Origin: Acanthamoeba sp. SK_2022b
Taxonomy: Eukaryota; Discosea; Longamoebia; Acanthamoebidae
Direction of reading: 5' to 3'
DNA length: 64,000 nt
Assembly: GCA_027943245.1 (NCBI GenBank)
Contig: JANDJZ010000034.1
Location: forward strand, 1 to 64,000
Positions 23,471 to 42,687 of the stretch are shown here, one piece after another (the first letter of the stretch is position 1; every line of letters begins with the position of its first letter). The notes beneath the pieces are model-generated. The model had not been told where the DNA came from, made no database searches, and saw nothing but the letters and a program-made list of their open reading frames with translations. The position numbers and the translations under genes were made by a program.

Positions 23471-26002
23471 ATGAAGACCACAAAGCCAGCCGGCGCACAC
23501 CTTGCCGACGCAGCCACTGCCCCGCCCTCCTCGCCGCGACAGTCGGCAAGGGGAGGCAGCAGCCAGCAGCACAGCTCGCCCGTGTCCTCACCCATCCCAT
23601 CGACCGTCTCGGCCCACCTCGACGACGATGACCTCTACTCGCTCAGCGACGACTTGGGTTCTCTCTACGCCAAGTACGACCTCCTCCTTCACTGCCCCCT
23701 TCCGTCACCTTTTGCCTTACCCCTTTCTTCATGTGCCTATAGCTTCGAGTTGAAGATAGCCACACAACCGCCGTCCAAGACCGTCTACCAGCGCATCCTC
23801 AAGCCCTTCCCCAGCGTCGTCCTCGCCCCGAAGGGTACGTCCCCACCTGTTAAAAAGGATCCATAGATTCAGTGGCCGCGGCCCAACCCGCGGTTGGTTT
23901 GGATCGCCCCCATTGGCGTACCTTTTCGCTTTTGGCCAAATTAGAATTACCCAAATCCCGAAATCTACGGCATTGGCCTGCGCGTTCTGCGTTCTAATCA
24001 CCCACTACGCTTTATGGTAAAGTTCGTGGGGTTCCCTGTTGTCCTGACCTGCGCCCTTGTGTGGCACAGTGGCTACGGCGGATGACGAAGGACCGGCCCT
24101 CCTGGCCACACTGGCCAACACCGCCGCGAATACCGGGGCACCCATGTGCACCACGCTTTCCCGCAGCCCCGACGCCGCGACGCTGCTCAACAGCGCCCAG
24201 CACGCGGGCCTCTTTGTCGAGGCCTCGCTGGTGAGAAGCGACACGGGCGCGCCGGTGGCCAAGTGCCTCGACGGCAACAGCATGACCCGGTTCGAGCGCA
24301 GCACGTGGAATGGCGGAGTGCTGACGGCCACCTTCAAGAAGCTCAAGATTCTCTCCACCTCTCAGCAGCTACAGGTAAAACAACCGCTTTTTCTTTCTAT
24401 ACACATGTCGTGTGCACGTCAACGCGGATGAGACACCCCGCGTTGGGAATAACTAGCAGACCTGCCCGCCCATCTGTGAAGGTAATCCCGGTCTGTGCCT
24501 CTAACCCTTCATCGTTCATCTCTTTGCGTCATCGTCCCGACAGGGCGCGCTGCTGCGGCTCAAATTCACGCTCAAGAAGTACACCGGCACCACCTTTGCC
24601 ACAGTCAACATCCCGAACCGTGCGGTCCTCTCCCAGCCCATCGAAGTCTTCTCCCACTCGCAATACCTTCACAAGAAGAAGGAGAAGAGTATGTCTTCCC
24701 TACTTGTGTTGCCCTCCCCCTCTCACCCCGTCACTCCGAGCTCGGGATTGCCCTGGAGACGAGCCTGGACTTGTGACTAACCTCTCTCTCTCTCTCTCTC
24801 TACGTCATCTCTACCTGCAGGATCGAAGTCTGACATGGCGGACAGGCGCAGTTCCGACGACGACGACGATAACCAGCGACAGCAGCATCAGGGGAGAGAC
24901 GCCAAGATGAGAAAAATCGAACACGACAGCGTCCACGTCAACCTCATCGCCGCCATCAAGGTCGCGAGTCCTTCCGTCCTCTGACCCCCCCCCTTTTTTT
25001 TGTCTTGTCTATTTGTTGCAATAGTTGTTTGCTTTTGGCCGTGTGGCTGCGACTGTGGCTGACTCCCCCAGCTTGTGATTACTGGCTCGACCCGTGCAGG
25101 CGTTCAAGGAGCAGGGCGGCACGAAGGACATGCTGGTGCGATGCATTGACGCCTGCTACAGCGACGAGGACTCGTCTCGGCGCCACTCGGCGCCCTCCCC
25201 CTTCACCCAGTGGGAGATCACCATGGAGAACCCCTCGCGACGCTACCAGCGCAGCAACAGCACCAACGGCAGCAGTCACCATGAGCCGCGCTCGACTAAC
25301 GGCAACAGCGGCAGCGGCTGGCAAGCGCAAAAGGAGCCGGCTGCCGCAATCGCCTTCAGCACCACCACCACCACCACCACGACGACGACAACCAGCAAGG
25401 ATGAAGAACGCCGACGGGCCAAGGGGCAGGATAGCCCGGTCCAGTCACCCCAGCCGTGCCTGCCACCGCTCCGACAGGAGCTGGGCGCAGTGCTGCAGGC
25501 CACGCAACTACAGTCCCACCACCGCCGCGGTCCCTCACCCTCTCTTCAGGCCGTGCCCGAGGCGGCTCATGCCGACCAGCGACCTCACCGGGGGTCCCTT
25601 CCCGATGGGCGCGGGCCTTATCACAGCTACCTCCACAACACCGGCAACGAGAGGAGTAGCAACAGCGACGGACATCGGTCGGCCGCCCAAAGCTACCACG
25701 ACGCGCTCACGTCGTCCCGTGCAGCTGCTCCTCCGCCCCATCAGCCCTCGAACATGCTGCCGTCGCTTTCTTCGCTCCTCCTGCTTCCCTCTACGTCTCC
25801 GTCGGCCTCGCCGGCACTGCAGCGCCACCGCGCCGTGCCGGAGCCCGCCAGCAGCAGCGCGCCGCCTGCGTATTACCAGCAACAGGTGATGACGCCTGCG
25901 CACCTGCCTCGCCCGCTCATTCCTGCCGCCCGCGACTACAGCGATCTGGGCAAGCGGAAGCGGGAGATCTGGCACACGCCTGCTCCCTGTACCTTTGTTT
26001 AA
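23471..26002 (+). CDS. CudA-like transcription factor candidate (paralogue B)
   Basis: Six exons join in phase: 23471-23673, 23743-23834, 24070-24374, 24544-24688, 24821-24960 and 25100-26002, giving 595 residues. The core repeats that of paralogue A: PPSKTVYQRILKPFPSV, GLFVEASLVR, LTATFKKLKILSTSQQ, QPIEVFSHSQYL and, after a spacer, AFKEQGGTKDMLVRCIDACY, which matches AFKELGGAQETLINYINAIY in A. The spacer after the core is acidic then basic (SSDDDDDNQ). The C-terminal third is low complexity and includes a run of about 12 Thr encoded by ACC/ACG codons. A nuclear transcription factor is inferred by similarity to CudA, as for A. Four intron positions and phases are shared with A; each gene also has one intron of its own. 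Confidence 0.6.
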
Positions 26003-26127
26003 TAGCCCCCCCCCCCTCTCTTCCGGTCGTGTACATACGAATCCCAATTAATTCTTCAGTTTACTCGCAAGAACACCGTGCCGCATCGGCAACAGTTGCC
26101 TCAGCCATTGGCCGCGATTGTCAACCG

Positions 26128-32814
<6,687 letters not shown>

Positions 32815-32835
32815 GCTTAATGTACTGGGTGAGGG

Positions 32836-34116
32836 TTGTCGGGTCGCGCGAGGTTTAACGCTGTGAGATTAGGTGGCCCTACCCCTTTTTATGTACGGCT
32901 CAGAAAGGGAGAAGAAAAGGTACCCAACAGTGCACAGAAACTTGAACGACAAAGGCCTTGGTTGTTCGTGTTTAGCGAACGTGCTGGCAGCGGCACATCA
33001 AAACCCCTCGACAACCAAGGCCAAGTTCGCGGGCGTGCCTGTTTCCATGAACCGCAACCTGACCAGAAAACAAGCATTTCTTCGTTTCCTTCATCGCCAG
33101 ACCCCGAGTGGCGCCACTCTTGCCAGAAGACGGCGACAAGGGCCAGGAGAGGACCTGGCACGACGGACGAGGGTGGCGCAGGCACTGCTACGGGGTGGGG
33201 TGAGGGCGGCGGCATCAAACCTTCCTGCCATGGCGGAGGAGCGCGTAGGCCACTTGACGGGGCTTGTCTGCCAGCGCTGGCCAGTGGCATCATTTTCGAA
33301 GGCAATGCCGCGGATAAAGAAGGCATGACCATTGGCCAGTACGTGGCTTCTTTTCCATCGTTGCGGATAAACGGCCCTCTCGCCCCCTCCGTCCTGTGCA
33401 TGCACACGGCTTCGTTTTATTCCTCGCTTCGCTGTTTGGCTCACCTCCTTACAGTGGCCGGGAGAGGCGCCGTGTGGGTGTGGGCGATGACGAACGATCG
33501 AGGGAGGTGCCCTATCTCTCCGACTATGTGCTGGGCCGCACGGAAGGCGGGATGGCCTTGATCAGGGACCTTACGCAACCGTTACTGCCTCCCTTCCTCG
33601 ATGACTGGCCATAGCTCTACGGGCTGTCCTTGGAGAGGCCTCACCCTCTCACCAGCCGCCATGCCGCACCATTCGCCCACCTCTTTCTGGCCGCGAGGTA
33701 CAGACCTCAGAGCACATGCGCTACTGCGCGTGGCTGTTGCGCTAAGTTGCGTTTCTGTACGAGCAGGTGCGCTCAGTCGACTGCACACAGACGATCATAG
33801 CACGCACGGGTGGCTGCTTCAGCTGATCGGGCGCAAGAAGGTGTGGCTCTGGGCGCCTTATGCGCTCCCCTACCACAAGCACACGCCGCACGAAGTGGTG
33901 CTCGAACCTGGGCACATGCTCCATATTCCTTTTCGATGGGCGTACGTGACCCTTCTCCCAAGCCAGCAAGTTCTGTCACTGCCGCCAACCCTGCCGTACT
34001 CTGCATGCAGACACGAAGTGGTGGCGTTGGACGACAGCCTTTCGGTACAGTGGCGCTATATCTGCCCTGAGTGCCCAGACGCCGACCCAAAGGGCCGAGA
34101 AGAGCTGAGCGGCTGA
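32836..34116 (+). CDS. JmjC/cupin-8 domain protein
   Basis: The diagnostic part is SRLHTDDHSTHGWLLQLIGRKKVWLWAP, read here in two pieces: LHTDDH supplies the HxD iron ligands and GRKKVWLWAP the following strand. LEPGHMLHIPFRW is split from AHEVVALDDSLSVQWRY by an intron at about 33940-34010 and supplies the distal His. Upstream exons read GQYVASFPSLRI, then VPYLSDYVLGRTEGGMALIRDL and PLLPPFLDDW, which fits the N-terminal half of FIH/JMJD5-like hydroxylases. Fe(II)/2-oxoglutarate-dependent protein hydroxylation is the expected activity. The start codon is uncertain because the 5' region is open in two frames. A possible alternative last exon at about 34276-34396 (MDLGKLYASVAQFKEV) would extend the C-terminus. 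Confidence 0.6.
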
Positions 34117-34456
34117 CTGCTTGGCAGCGACAAGAAAGTATTGGAGTGGAGAATTGGGAGATCTGCGATAACTCCCACTGTCACACGTTGCTGTCGGACA
34201 GGAGATGACCGTACAGTCATCAATGTAGATGGCATTGACCAGTCTGTGCGTGGCATGTCAGGCGCACAATACCGCAAAGGCTGGAGGAGGACATGGACTT
34301 GGGCAAGTTGTACGCCTCAGTGGCTCAGTTCAAGGAGGTTCCAGCTCCGCCGGAGATACAACAACCGAAGTGGACAGATGTTGGGGCACGGAGGCCGTGT
34401 AATCGATAAAGACGTGCAGGTCTGGCTCAAGTGCTAAAGGAGCTTCATGCGAGAGG
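34117..34456. other. Convergent intergenic region, possible extra exon
   Basis: Space between the stops of the JmjC gene and the folylpolyglutamate synthase gene. An AG acceptor at about 34275 is followed by an open frame reading LEEDMDLGKLYASVAQFKEV and ending about 34396. It looks coding, so it may be an alternative last exon of the JmjC gene, reached from a donor near 34067. Otherwise nothing is visible. Confidence 0.35.
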
Positions 34457-36474
34457 TCACTTGTAGACAAAGAGCTGTTGGTCAGCGTGGTGGACCCAAT
34501 CGCTCGGGGGGAACGGGATGAGGGAGGCCAAGAAGGAGCGGCCGTCAGCAGCCACGAAGAGCGAGCCGCACACGAGCACGACCCACGGTGCGCCAGAACT
34601 CGTAGTGGCGAGGGAAATCGCTGCTCTGATGCCATCGCCAACAGAGGGCGTCACACCCGACTCGGTCGCCACCGCAAGCTCCTTGTAGTGGGCCGCGCTG
34701 GGGTTCTCCCGCCCATCAGCCTGGTTGCTGAGTCTTTGCCGCAGCACGGCGACGGAAGCAGATTTGAAGTGAGAGGACACGACGAGCGCGATGCGGTCCG
34801 CCTGCTCTTCGACGACGCTCAGGCACTCGGTGAGCTTCTTCTCGTACAGCCCACAGCCAAACACCACCGCCAGCTGACAACCTGGGAACCTGTGTACGCC
34901 GCAAGGTGAGGATGCTAATGGAGCTGCGCGCGGCCAGTGTAAGTGAAGCGGGTGGTCGAGGCGCGCACCTCTTCCTCGCATAGGCGAACATCCTTCGCAG
35001 TCCATCTTCGTTGTGGCCGCCGTCGATCACTACAGGGATCGCACTGACCCCTTCTGTCGCGTTCTCCGCGCGAGCAACTGGCAGGGCAAACACCTCGAAT
35101 CGGCACGGGTGGTAGACCTTGTGCGACAACCCGTCAGCCATCAGCTTCGCCAGCTTGGTATCGGCCTGCTCCGGTGCCTCGTTTTGCAACCAGATGCCCA
35201 GACCGGCCACGGCGATTGTCACGTTGTCCCGCTGCGTGTCGCCCTCCAGCCGTGGGCGGAGGAGCTCCACAGCTTCCTCGTTGATCTGCAAGATGTTGTA
35301 GCAGCGTAGGTGGTGAGCGTGAGCGTGGCCACACGTCATCACACGACACACCACAAACGTACCGTATCGATCACATGGAGTCGTGTGCCCTTGATGCGGG
35401 CCTCCTCTTCGAGCATGTCCAGTGCCGCGGGGTCTTGAGAGGCCATCGTGACTGCTGGGATTCCGCTCTTGATGATCCCCGCCTATGCGTGGAGAGAGAG
35501 AGAGAGAGAAAGGTGACCACGCCGCTCTCTCCCAGCCAGCGCGAAGCAGAGGAAAGCGCGCACCTTCTCCCAGGCGATCTGCGCCAGCGTATCACCGAGC
35601 ACCTCCTGGTGATCCTTGCTGATGCTGGTGATGATGCTCACCTTCAGCCGGGAGCCCTCGATCACGTTCGTGGGGTCCCATCTTCCCCCGAGGCCTGTCT
35701 CCAGTACTACGTAGTCCACCTGCACAGGGAGGAGGTGAGCACGTGCAAAGTCGCGAGCAATAGCACAGTGCTGCGCGCCTTCTTTTCCTCAAAGTAGAGC
35801 AGAGCGAGCAGGAACAGCTTGTCAAAAAAGTTGAACGACCGGGCGGCATCACCCGCCAGAGTCTTGGCCTTCTCCACCAACGGCGCCACGCGATCCTGGA
35901 GCGGCAATCCAGCCCAGTCCATTGCTGTACGGTCAGCATTATGGCAAAGGCCAGAGTCAAGCAGAGCGTGCCTCGTCCATCAGCTGCCCGTTGACCCTTA
36001 TACGCTCGCGGAAGGTGTGTAGGTGCGGACTGGCGGACCACGAGCAAGGCAGACGCATGTAAGACACAAGTGCGGGGTAAAGCCTATCTAGATGTGTACT
36101 TACCTGGTGAAGACACCAACGTTCTTGTTGGGGATTGACGTGAGGCAACCCTCCAGTATGGCGCACACGCTTCCCTGGGTGTGCACCCCAAAGTTGGATT
36201 AACGATGAAGTTTAATCGTTCAACCCCAATCTTGTACCTTGCCATTGGTGCCCGCAACGTGGAAGAAGGACGCCACGGAGCCTAAGTGCCTGCACACAGC
36301 GTTCCGCGTTATTGAGGGGGTGGGCGGCTCCGGAGCCTCAGCATCTTCGTAGCAGCCAAGGAGGCCCTGGAAAAAGCGTCGGCGGTGCTCGAAGCGAGCA
36401 CGGCACCCCTCAAGCGAGGGCGCAAACAGGGGCACCTCTGCCGGCGGTGCCCACACCCACTGCATCGCCTCCAT
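34457..36474 (-). CDS. Folylpolyglutamate synthase / dihydrofolate synthase
   Basis: Mur-ligase-family enzyme that adds glutamates to folates with ATP. The start is placed at 36474 (MEAMQWVWAPP). The P-loop VAGTNGKGS is interrupted by an intron between K and GS. GVFTSPHLHTFRERIRVNG is the next conserved block, followed by DYVVLETGLGGRWDPTNV with the metal-binding Glu, and SIITSISKDHQEVLGDTLAQIAWEKAGI, which carries the His-Gln motif of the family (read in two pieces). Toward the C-terminus, PVVIDGGHNEDGLRRM supplies the ADP-binding Asp/His/Asn. It ends DQQLFVYK. No clear targeting sequence. It sits upstream of a convergent JmjC gene and downstream of the mitochondrial Hsp70 gene on the same strand, about 155 bp from it. 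Eukaryotes need this enzyme to retain folate in cytosol and mitochondria. Confidence 0.85.
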
Positions 36475-36629
36475 CGCTGCAACTTGCCACGAACGCTTTC
36501 GTTTTTGCGTCGACAAACGATGAGATAACAGGAACGTGTGCTGCCTGGACTTACGCTACAAAACTCATTGGGGGTTCCCTCTCTCTCTCTCTCTCTCTCG
36601 CTCTTGTGTGGTGTAGGTGTGGGCGATTT

Positions 36630-39514
36630 CTACTGCTTGGTCTGCTGGTCGTTGTGGTTGTGGCTGTCGTTGGACGAGGACGACGAAGCGCCGCCCTGCT
36701 GGTAAAGCTTGGCGCCGACGTTGAGGATGGTGTCCTTGAGCGAGGCGTAGATGGTCTTGAGCTCCTCCGAGTTGTTGTCGACGGCGGTCTGCAGCTGCGA
36801 CACGGCCTGTCGGATCGTCTCCTTGTCCTCCTCGGGCACCACTTCGTTGTGCAGGTAGTCCGTCTGCGTTCACGAAAGAGTGAGCTCAACCACAATGACG
36901 ACGATGAGGAAGGAGGGAGGAGGAAGAGCGTACCTCGGCGGAGCGGATGAGGGTCTCAGCCTCGTTCTTGACCTCCGCGAGCTCCTTGATCTGCTGATCG
37001 CGCTCCTTCTGCAGCTCGGCCTCCTTCAACATACGGTCGATGTCCCTCTGGGAGAGACCGCTGTTGGCCTGGATTTGCACTGCGCAGGGTGACAAGAACA
37101 CGTCAATCACTACACTTCTGACCTGGGGCACTGTCGACGAGAGCTGATGATGATGGTGGTGGTGGTGGTGGTGGTGGTGGTGAGGTGCCGTACCGGTGGC
37201 GACCTTGTTCAGGACAGGGTCCTTGGCCGTGACGTGAACAATGCCGTTAACGTCGATGTTGAAGGTAACGTCAATCTTGGCAATGCCCTATCGTGTCCGC
37301 GAAGGCCACAGGGCACGCCGAGTGTCAGACTTGCACGACCATCGCGATGAACCGATGACGATGGATAGGAGATAAGATTACCTTAGGAGCGGGCATGACG
37401 GGCAGAGTCACCTGGCCGAGGAGATGGTTGGCCGAAGCGATCTCGCGCTCGCCCTGGAGAAGATCGAAGACCACCTGCCTCTGGCCATCGGCCGCGGTAG
37501 TGTAGGTCTGCGCGCGAGAGAGATGAAAGGTCAGCCGCTCAGTTGCTGACGACGTGTCTCTGAGCGCGGGTGGTACCTGAGTATTGCTGCAGGGAATGGA
37601 GGAGTTCCTCTTGATGATCCTGGAGAAGAGATCGCCCTTCACGCTCACACCCAGCGAGAGGGGCGTGACGTCGAGCAGGATCAACGAGTTCACCTTTCCG
37701 CTGAGCACACCACCCTGGATCGCCGCACCCATGGCTGCAAGAGAATTTAGGAGGGGAACGAGTGAGCGCACGGGTCGAACAGCGCGCGCGTGATGGAAAT
37801 TCGTGTGCTTCGAGATGTAGAGGACTGAGGCGCACCGACGACTTCATCGGGGTTGACGCCCTTGGAGGGGTTGAGGCCAAACACTTCCTTGACCTTCTCC
37901 ACGACGGCCGGCGTGCGGGTCATGCCGCCCACCAGGATCACGTTGTCCACCTTCGAGAGGCCGGCATCCTGCAGGAGCGTAGAGACGCAGCGTTAGCCTT
38001 TCGGATGCGCAAAGGGTCACGTGGTGCCAGAGAAATGGACTCGCCTTGAGGGCCGACTCGCAGGGCTTGACGGTGCGATCGACGAGGGGCTTGATGAGCT
38101 CGTTGAACTTGTCCTTGGTGAGTGAGTAGGAGAAGTTCTTGTCGCGGGTGATGAAGGGGAGGTTGATCTCGTAGGCGGGCATGTGATCGAGCGCCTTCTT
38201 GGCCTTCTCGGCGCCCTCCCTCAGCCGCTGGATGGCGAACACGTCCTTGGACAGGTCGACGCCCTCCTTCTTCTTGAATTCGCCCATCAGATACTGCAGC
38301 ACGGTCTCATCGAAATCCTCACCACCAAGGAAGGTGTCGCCGTTGGTCGAGACGACCTGGCACATGCCGTCGCCGATCTCGAGAATAGAGATATCGAAGG
38401 TGCCGCCGCCAAGATCGAACACGGCCAGGCGCTGGCGCTCCTTGGAGTTCTCCTCGCTGAAACCGTAGGCCAGCGAGGCCGCAGTGGGCTCGTTGATGAT
38501 GCGGAGCACATCAAGGCCAGCGATGGCGCCGGCGTCCTTGGTCGCCTGACGCTGCGAGTCATTAAAGTAACTGTTGGCAAATGAGTTTGAGTTAGAGGCT
38601 AAGATCAGTGGTCGCTATTGGCTGCCAACAGCGACAATGTGGAGCTGGGCCGTACGCAGGGACAGTGATGACGGCCTTGCTGATGGTCTGGCCCACGTGC
38701 TTCTCGGCAGATTCCTTGCACTTCTGCAGGATGAACGCTCCGATCTGCGAAGGCGAGTACGACTTGCCACCTGCAGCGGATAACGATGTCTATGAGCGTG
38801 AACAACTCCAGGAGACCGCTGATGTCTGGCTCTGCGGCAAACGGCGAAGGGCGAAGGGGCCGTACCGACAGAAACCCAGGCATCGCCGGTGTTGTTCGCG
38901 GCCTTCACAATCTCATAGGGGACGTGCTTCTTGATCTTGGCCACTTCCTCCGAATCGAAACGCCGGCCTGTAATGGAGACAAGCGAGCGTTAAACAAACA
39001 GGCTCAAGGATAGCTCGCGCAACGTGGGGAGGTACCAATGAGACGCTTGGCGCCGTAGACGGTGCCGCGGGGGTTGAGGACGCACTGACGCTTAGCAGGG
39101 TCTCCGACAAGCATGGTCTGCTGACCAGTGGCCTTGTCCTTGGTGAAGGCCACCATCGAGGGCGTGGTGTTGTAGCCAGTGTCGACGTTATCGATCACGC
39201 GCGGCTTGCCGTTCTCGATGACAGCAACGCAGCTGTTCGTTGTGCCCAGATCGATACCCATCACCAAGGGGTCTGCATAATTGAACGAATAATTGTGCAA
39301 TTCAAAGGAATTAACACAATTTTGTTCCAGATTGGAGTATTGTGGAAGTTGGGAAGCGCAAGGCGGGTAGTACGGTACCTGAGGTGCTAGTGTAGCGACG
39401 GGAAAACACGGGACCAGCGAAGGATGATCGCATCGCGGCTGAGCGATTGAAAAGAGCAGAGGCGGAAGATGACGCGGCAGCGGCGCGGCAACCGCCAAGC
39501 GAGGCAAAGGCCAT
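36630..39514 (-). CDS. Mitochondrial-type Hsp70 (DnaK family)
   Basis: A canonical Hsp70 with all expected motifs: [61 protein letters not shown], the linker [12 protein letters not shown], the substrate-binding core [11 protein letters not shown], and a lid ending in a Gly/Ser/Asn-rich tail. The N-terminus ([19 protein letters not shown], then [10 protein letters not shown]) is a typical Arg/Ser/Ala mitochondrial presequence; an ATG at 39556 is an alternative start. The protein drives import and folding in the matrix with ATP, J-proteins and GrpE. About ten introns interrupt it; one contains a (TGG)n tract. It retains the residues that the split Hsp70 at 26-33 kb has lost, which makes it a useful internal comparison. 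Confidence 0.95.
37147..37183. repeat. (TGG)n trinucleotide tract in intron
   Basis: Pure TGG/GGT repeat, about nine units, in the intron of the mitochondrial Hsp70 gene between the exons for VHVTAKDP and the lid. Confidence 0.85.
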
Positions 39515-39826
39515 CTTGCCCTGCACGGGATTCAATCTACCAGTAGAGGCGCGCATCGTGACGTGTTCGATTCCGATCGGAAAGTGCAGCAAGGAGAAGA
39601 ACAAAAGCTTGGCCGGACTTTTCCTGCCGCCACCTTAACCTTACATTCCAAGAAAGTCGGGATGGTGGCTGACTCTGCTCCAACACTCTCACCACAACAC
39701 GCGGCGACGTGCTGTAAGCGACGTGCCCAGGGCAATAGGGCGTCACAGGGCAAATAAATAAATAAAATGTAGTTAGCACGTGTTGCGCTCTCTAAAACGA
39801 CAATGGCCAAAATTGCAGGTTGCTGC

Positions 39827-42687
39827 TTAGACTATCTTGCCGGGATTGAAGATCGAATCAGGGTCGATGCTGCGCTTGATGGTCCGCATCAGCTCGACAG
39901 CTTCGGGCCCCTTCTCCACGGCAAGCCATTTCTAATAGCGAGACACCGCCACCGCACCATGCGCGCACCGTGTGAGTTGTGGATAGAACCAAGGCGAATG
40001 GAACTGAACCTTCTTGCCGCTGCCGACTCCATGCTCGCCGGTGCAGGTGCCTTCCATGTCAATGGCTCTTTGCACAAGCCTATTGTTGAGCCTGTTGGCC
40101 TCCGCCACCTGTGCAGCAACAAAGATCAAAACAAAAAGGAAAACAAACCAGGAAGAGCCAAAAAAGATGAAGAGGAAGATGGCCACATACCTCCTTGGGG
40201 TTTTTCGCATCGAACAGCATCATCAGATGGAAGTTACCATCTCCCACGTGGCCCACCAACGGCTTCACAATAACAGAGCACGAACGAGCACCGCATCAGC
40301 TTGCCGAACCCGAGCAGGGAGAAGAAGAAGTTTGCAGAATTCGACGCACAGCCAAAACGAAGGAGCCTTCGAGGTCCTTCTTCGTCTCGTCGATGCACTC
40401 GGCCTAGGGGGCACACGAAGGACAAGAGACGGCGCGATATGAGAGACGGAACCGGAAGCAGTCCAGGAGAGCAGGACATACCAGGCGAGATATGGGAACA
40501 GCCACGTCGGTGATGAGCATGTCCACTCCCGGTCGGAGGGCGAGCGAGTGCCACAGGGCGTTCTTTCGCGCGCTCCACAGCTCTTCGCTCTTCTCACCTG
40601 CGCGAACGGAGAGGGAACAGACGTCAACGCAGAGCGGGAGTTGGGAGCGCCGTGTGGCTAAGCCGGGGTTGCCAAAACCTTCAGCAAACGTGAAGACGCC
40701 TCCTTTGTTGGCACCGGAGAGGCGACGCATGGCCTTCTCCTGCTCCTCCACCTCCACCGGACTGTGAAAGGACACGAACAATCAATGGGAGGAGAGTGAG
40801 CCCGAATGCAACCAGGCCGATGTATGCAGGAGGGGAGGTACGTGCCTTCCGGAAAACTCGAAGTAGAGAGTGGGCTTTTCCTCCTGTTCCAGCCCTGCGC
40901 TCAGATTGACAGCTGTGCGACTGGCCGGTCAGCCTTCAAGTGGCTCCCACAAGGCAAGGCAGGCGTATGCACCCTTGATCATGAGCTCGTCAAAGAGCTC
41001 GACTCGGCCGATCTGTACGCCCTCTTGCATGGCCTGGATCACCGTGTTGGCGGCGTCGTGCACGGTCGGGAACTGACACACCGCCACGGCGGTCTTCTCA
41101 GGCAAGCGACGAAGCCTACGAACACACGACATGGCTTAATATGTGCCGTATCGCATACGTAGATTGGGAGGGAGGGGGACTGCACCTTAAGGTGATCTCG
41201 GTGGTGACACCGAGGGTGCCCTCGCTACCGACAAAGAGGTGAGTGAGATCGTAGCCGGCGCTGCTCTTCTTGCTGCGCTGTCCGGTCTTGACCAACTTGC
41301 CATTGGGCAGCACCACCTTAAGGCTGAATAGAGCCGCGATGGGGGCAGTGTCACACGAAATTCTCCGTAGTGCAGGTATGGCCGTTGAGTGTACCTGAGG
41401 ATGTTCTCCTTCATGGTGCCGTAACGCACCGCGTGGGTGCCGGAGCATGAGGTGCCCACCATGCCTCCGAGCGAAGCTGACGGTCCCGGGTCCAACGGGA
41501 AGAAGAGGTTGTACTGCTTCAGGTATCTGCACGGAGCGAAGCACAGACGCAACACACACAGACGAAAACCATTGAGCGCGCCGAACAGCAGCTCAGCAGG
41601 CAGGGAGCGGCAATCGCAATTACGACACGTAACTCGTTGAGCTCCTCTCTCCTCAGCCCGGGCTGAACGACCACGTCCATATCTTCAACGTGGACCTTGA
41701 GCACCTTGTTCATGAAGCGAGTGAAGTCCAACGCAATGCCTGGCATTTCCGCGCGGCCATATGCCGCGTCAGACCAACAAGCCTTCGAATCAACACGCTA
41801 GCAAGGCTAACCTCCGTGATCGGCGAGGGTGTGGCCCTCCAGCGAGGTTCCAGAGCCGTAGGGAATGATGGGAACCTTGTACTTGGCACAGACGGCAACG
41901 ATACGCTGGCCGACCGCAAGAGAGAGAGAGAGAGAGAAAGGAGTGAGCGAGCGTCGTAGGGCCATGCCATGCGTGACGGCTACTACTGACGCGGTACCTG
42001 AACTTCTTCGGTGGTCTTGGGGAAGGCGACTGCGTCAGGCATGCCCTGCGCGTGGTAGGACGCGTCCTTGCTGTGATTCTCCCGCTCGGCTAGGTCAATG
42101 ACGAAGCGCTGTCGACGATGTATCGGAGGTTGCACGTCAGTGGCAAAGATCGACGAGATATCAGGCCGCGGAGAGGTGGGAACCGCACCGTCTCGCCGGT
42201 TGTGTTGAGGAAGGAGGACAGCTCGTCGATGAATCCCTGTGGCAGTTTGGACTTCTCCTCCTCGTGTGCCGCTGGACAGAGCAACCACCACCAGCGCCAT
42301 CAGCACAACCCTACAGCAGAGTGTGCCGCATACAAGCCCGGGTGCGGGGTACCTTTGGCCTTGTCCAGGGCTCGTACGCCGGGAAGCTCAAAGCTGTGAA
42401 CGCTGGCCAGACCCATCGCCGCCGCCACGGTCACCTGGCGCGCGGGACCCGTTTGTCCGACTGCAAAGTTCCAAGGGCGGGGAGGGGGCGAGTACTGTGG
42501 CAGGGACGAGGAACCGCAGCGCTCGGGCTGAAGATACGACGGTGGAGGTGAAACCTGAGGATGAGGAAAAGGATGCGGTGGTTCTGCTGCTAGCGGCAGA
42601 AGGGAAGACTACGCGTGTCGTCGAGGCACGGGAGACACTGCTGGCTGGCCATTGCTGGCCGCATCGAATAGAACCAAAGCGTCTCAT
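39827..42687 (-). CDS. Mitochondrial D-lactate dehydrogenase (FAD)
   Basis: FAD-linked oxidase that oxidises D-lactate (for example from the glyoxalase pathway) and passes electrons to cytochrome c. The start at 42687 gives an Arg/Ser-rich presequence (MRRFGSIRCGQQWPASSVSR). The FAD-binding half contains YHAQGMPDAVAFPKTTEEVQ, VPIIPYGSGTSLEGHT, GGMVGTSCSGTHAVRYG and SAGYDLTHLFVGSEGTLG. The substrate half contains PLVGHVGDGNFH, whose His and Asp coordinate metal or substrate, and GTCTGEHGVGSGK. It ends DPDSIFNPGKIV. More than ten short introns. Related 2-hydroxyglutarate dehydrogenases share these motifs, so D-2-hydroxyglutarate is a possible alternative substrate, though the layout fits D-LDH better. 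Confidence 0.9.

Noticed and set aside
24780..24802. CT tract as a regulatory element
   Set aside because: Simple polypyrimidine tract before a 3' splice site in CudA-like paralogue B; ordinary splicing signal.
34141..34437. 98-codon plus-strand frame after the JmjC gene
   Set aside because: The frame itself is Arg/Trp-rich noise; a different frame in the same stretch (MDLGKLYASVAQ) is the one that looks coding and is noted as a possible JmjC exon.
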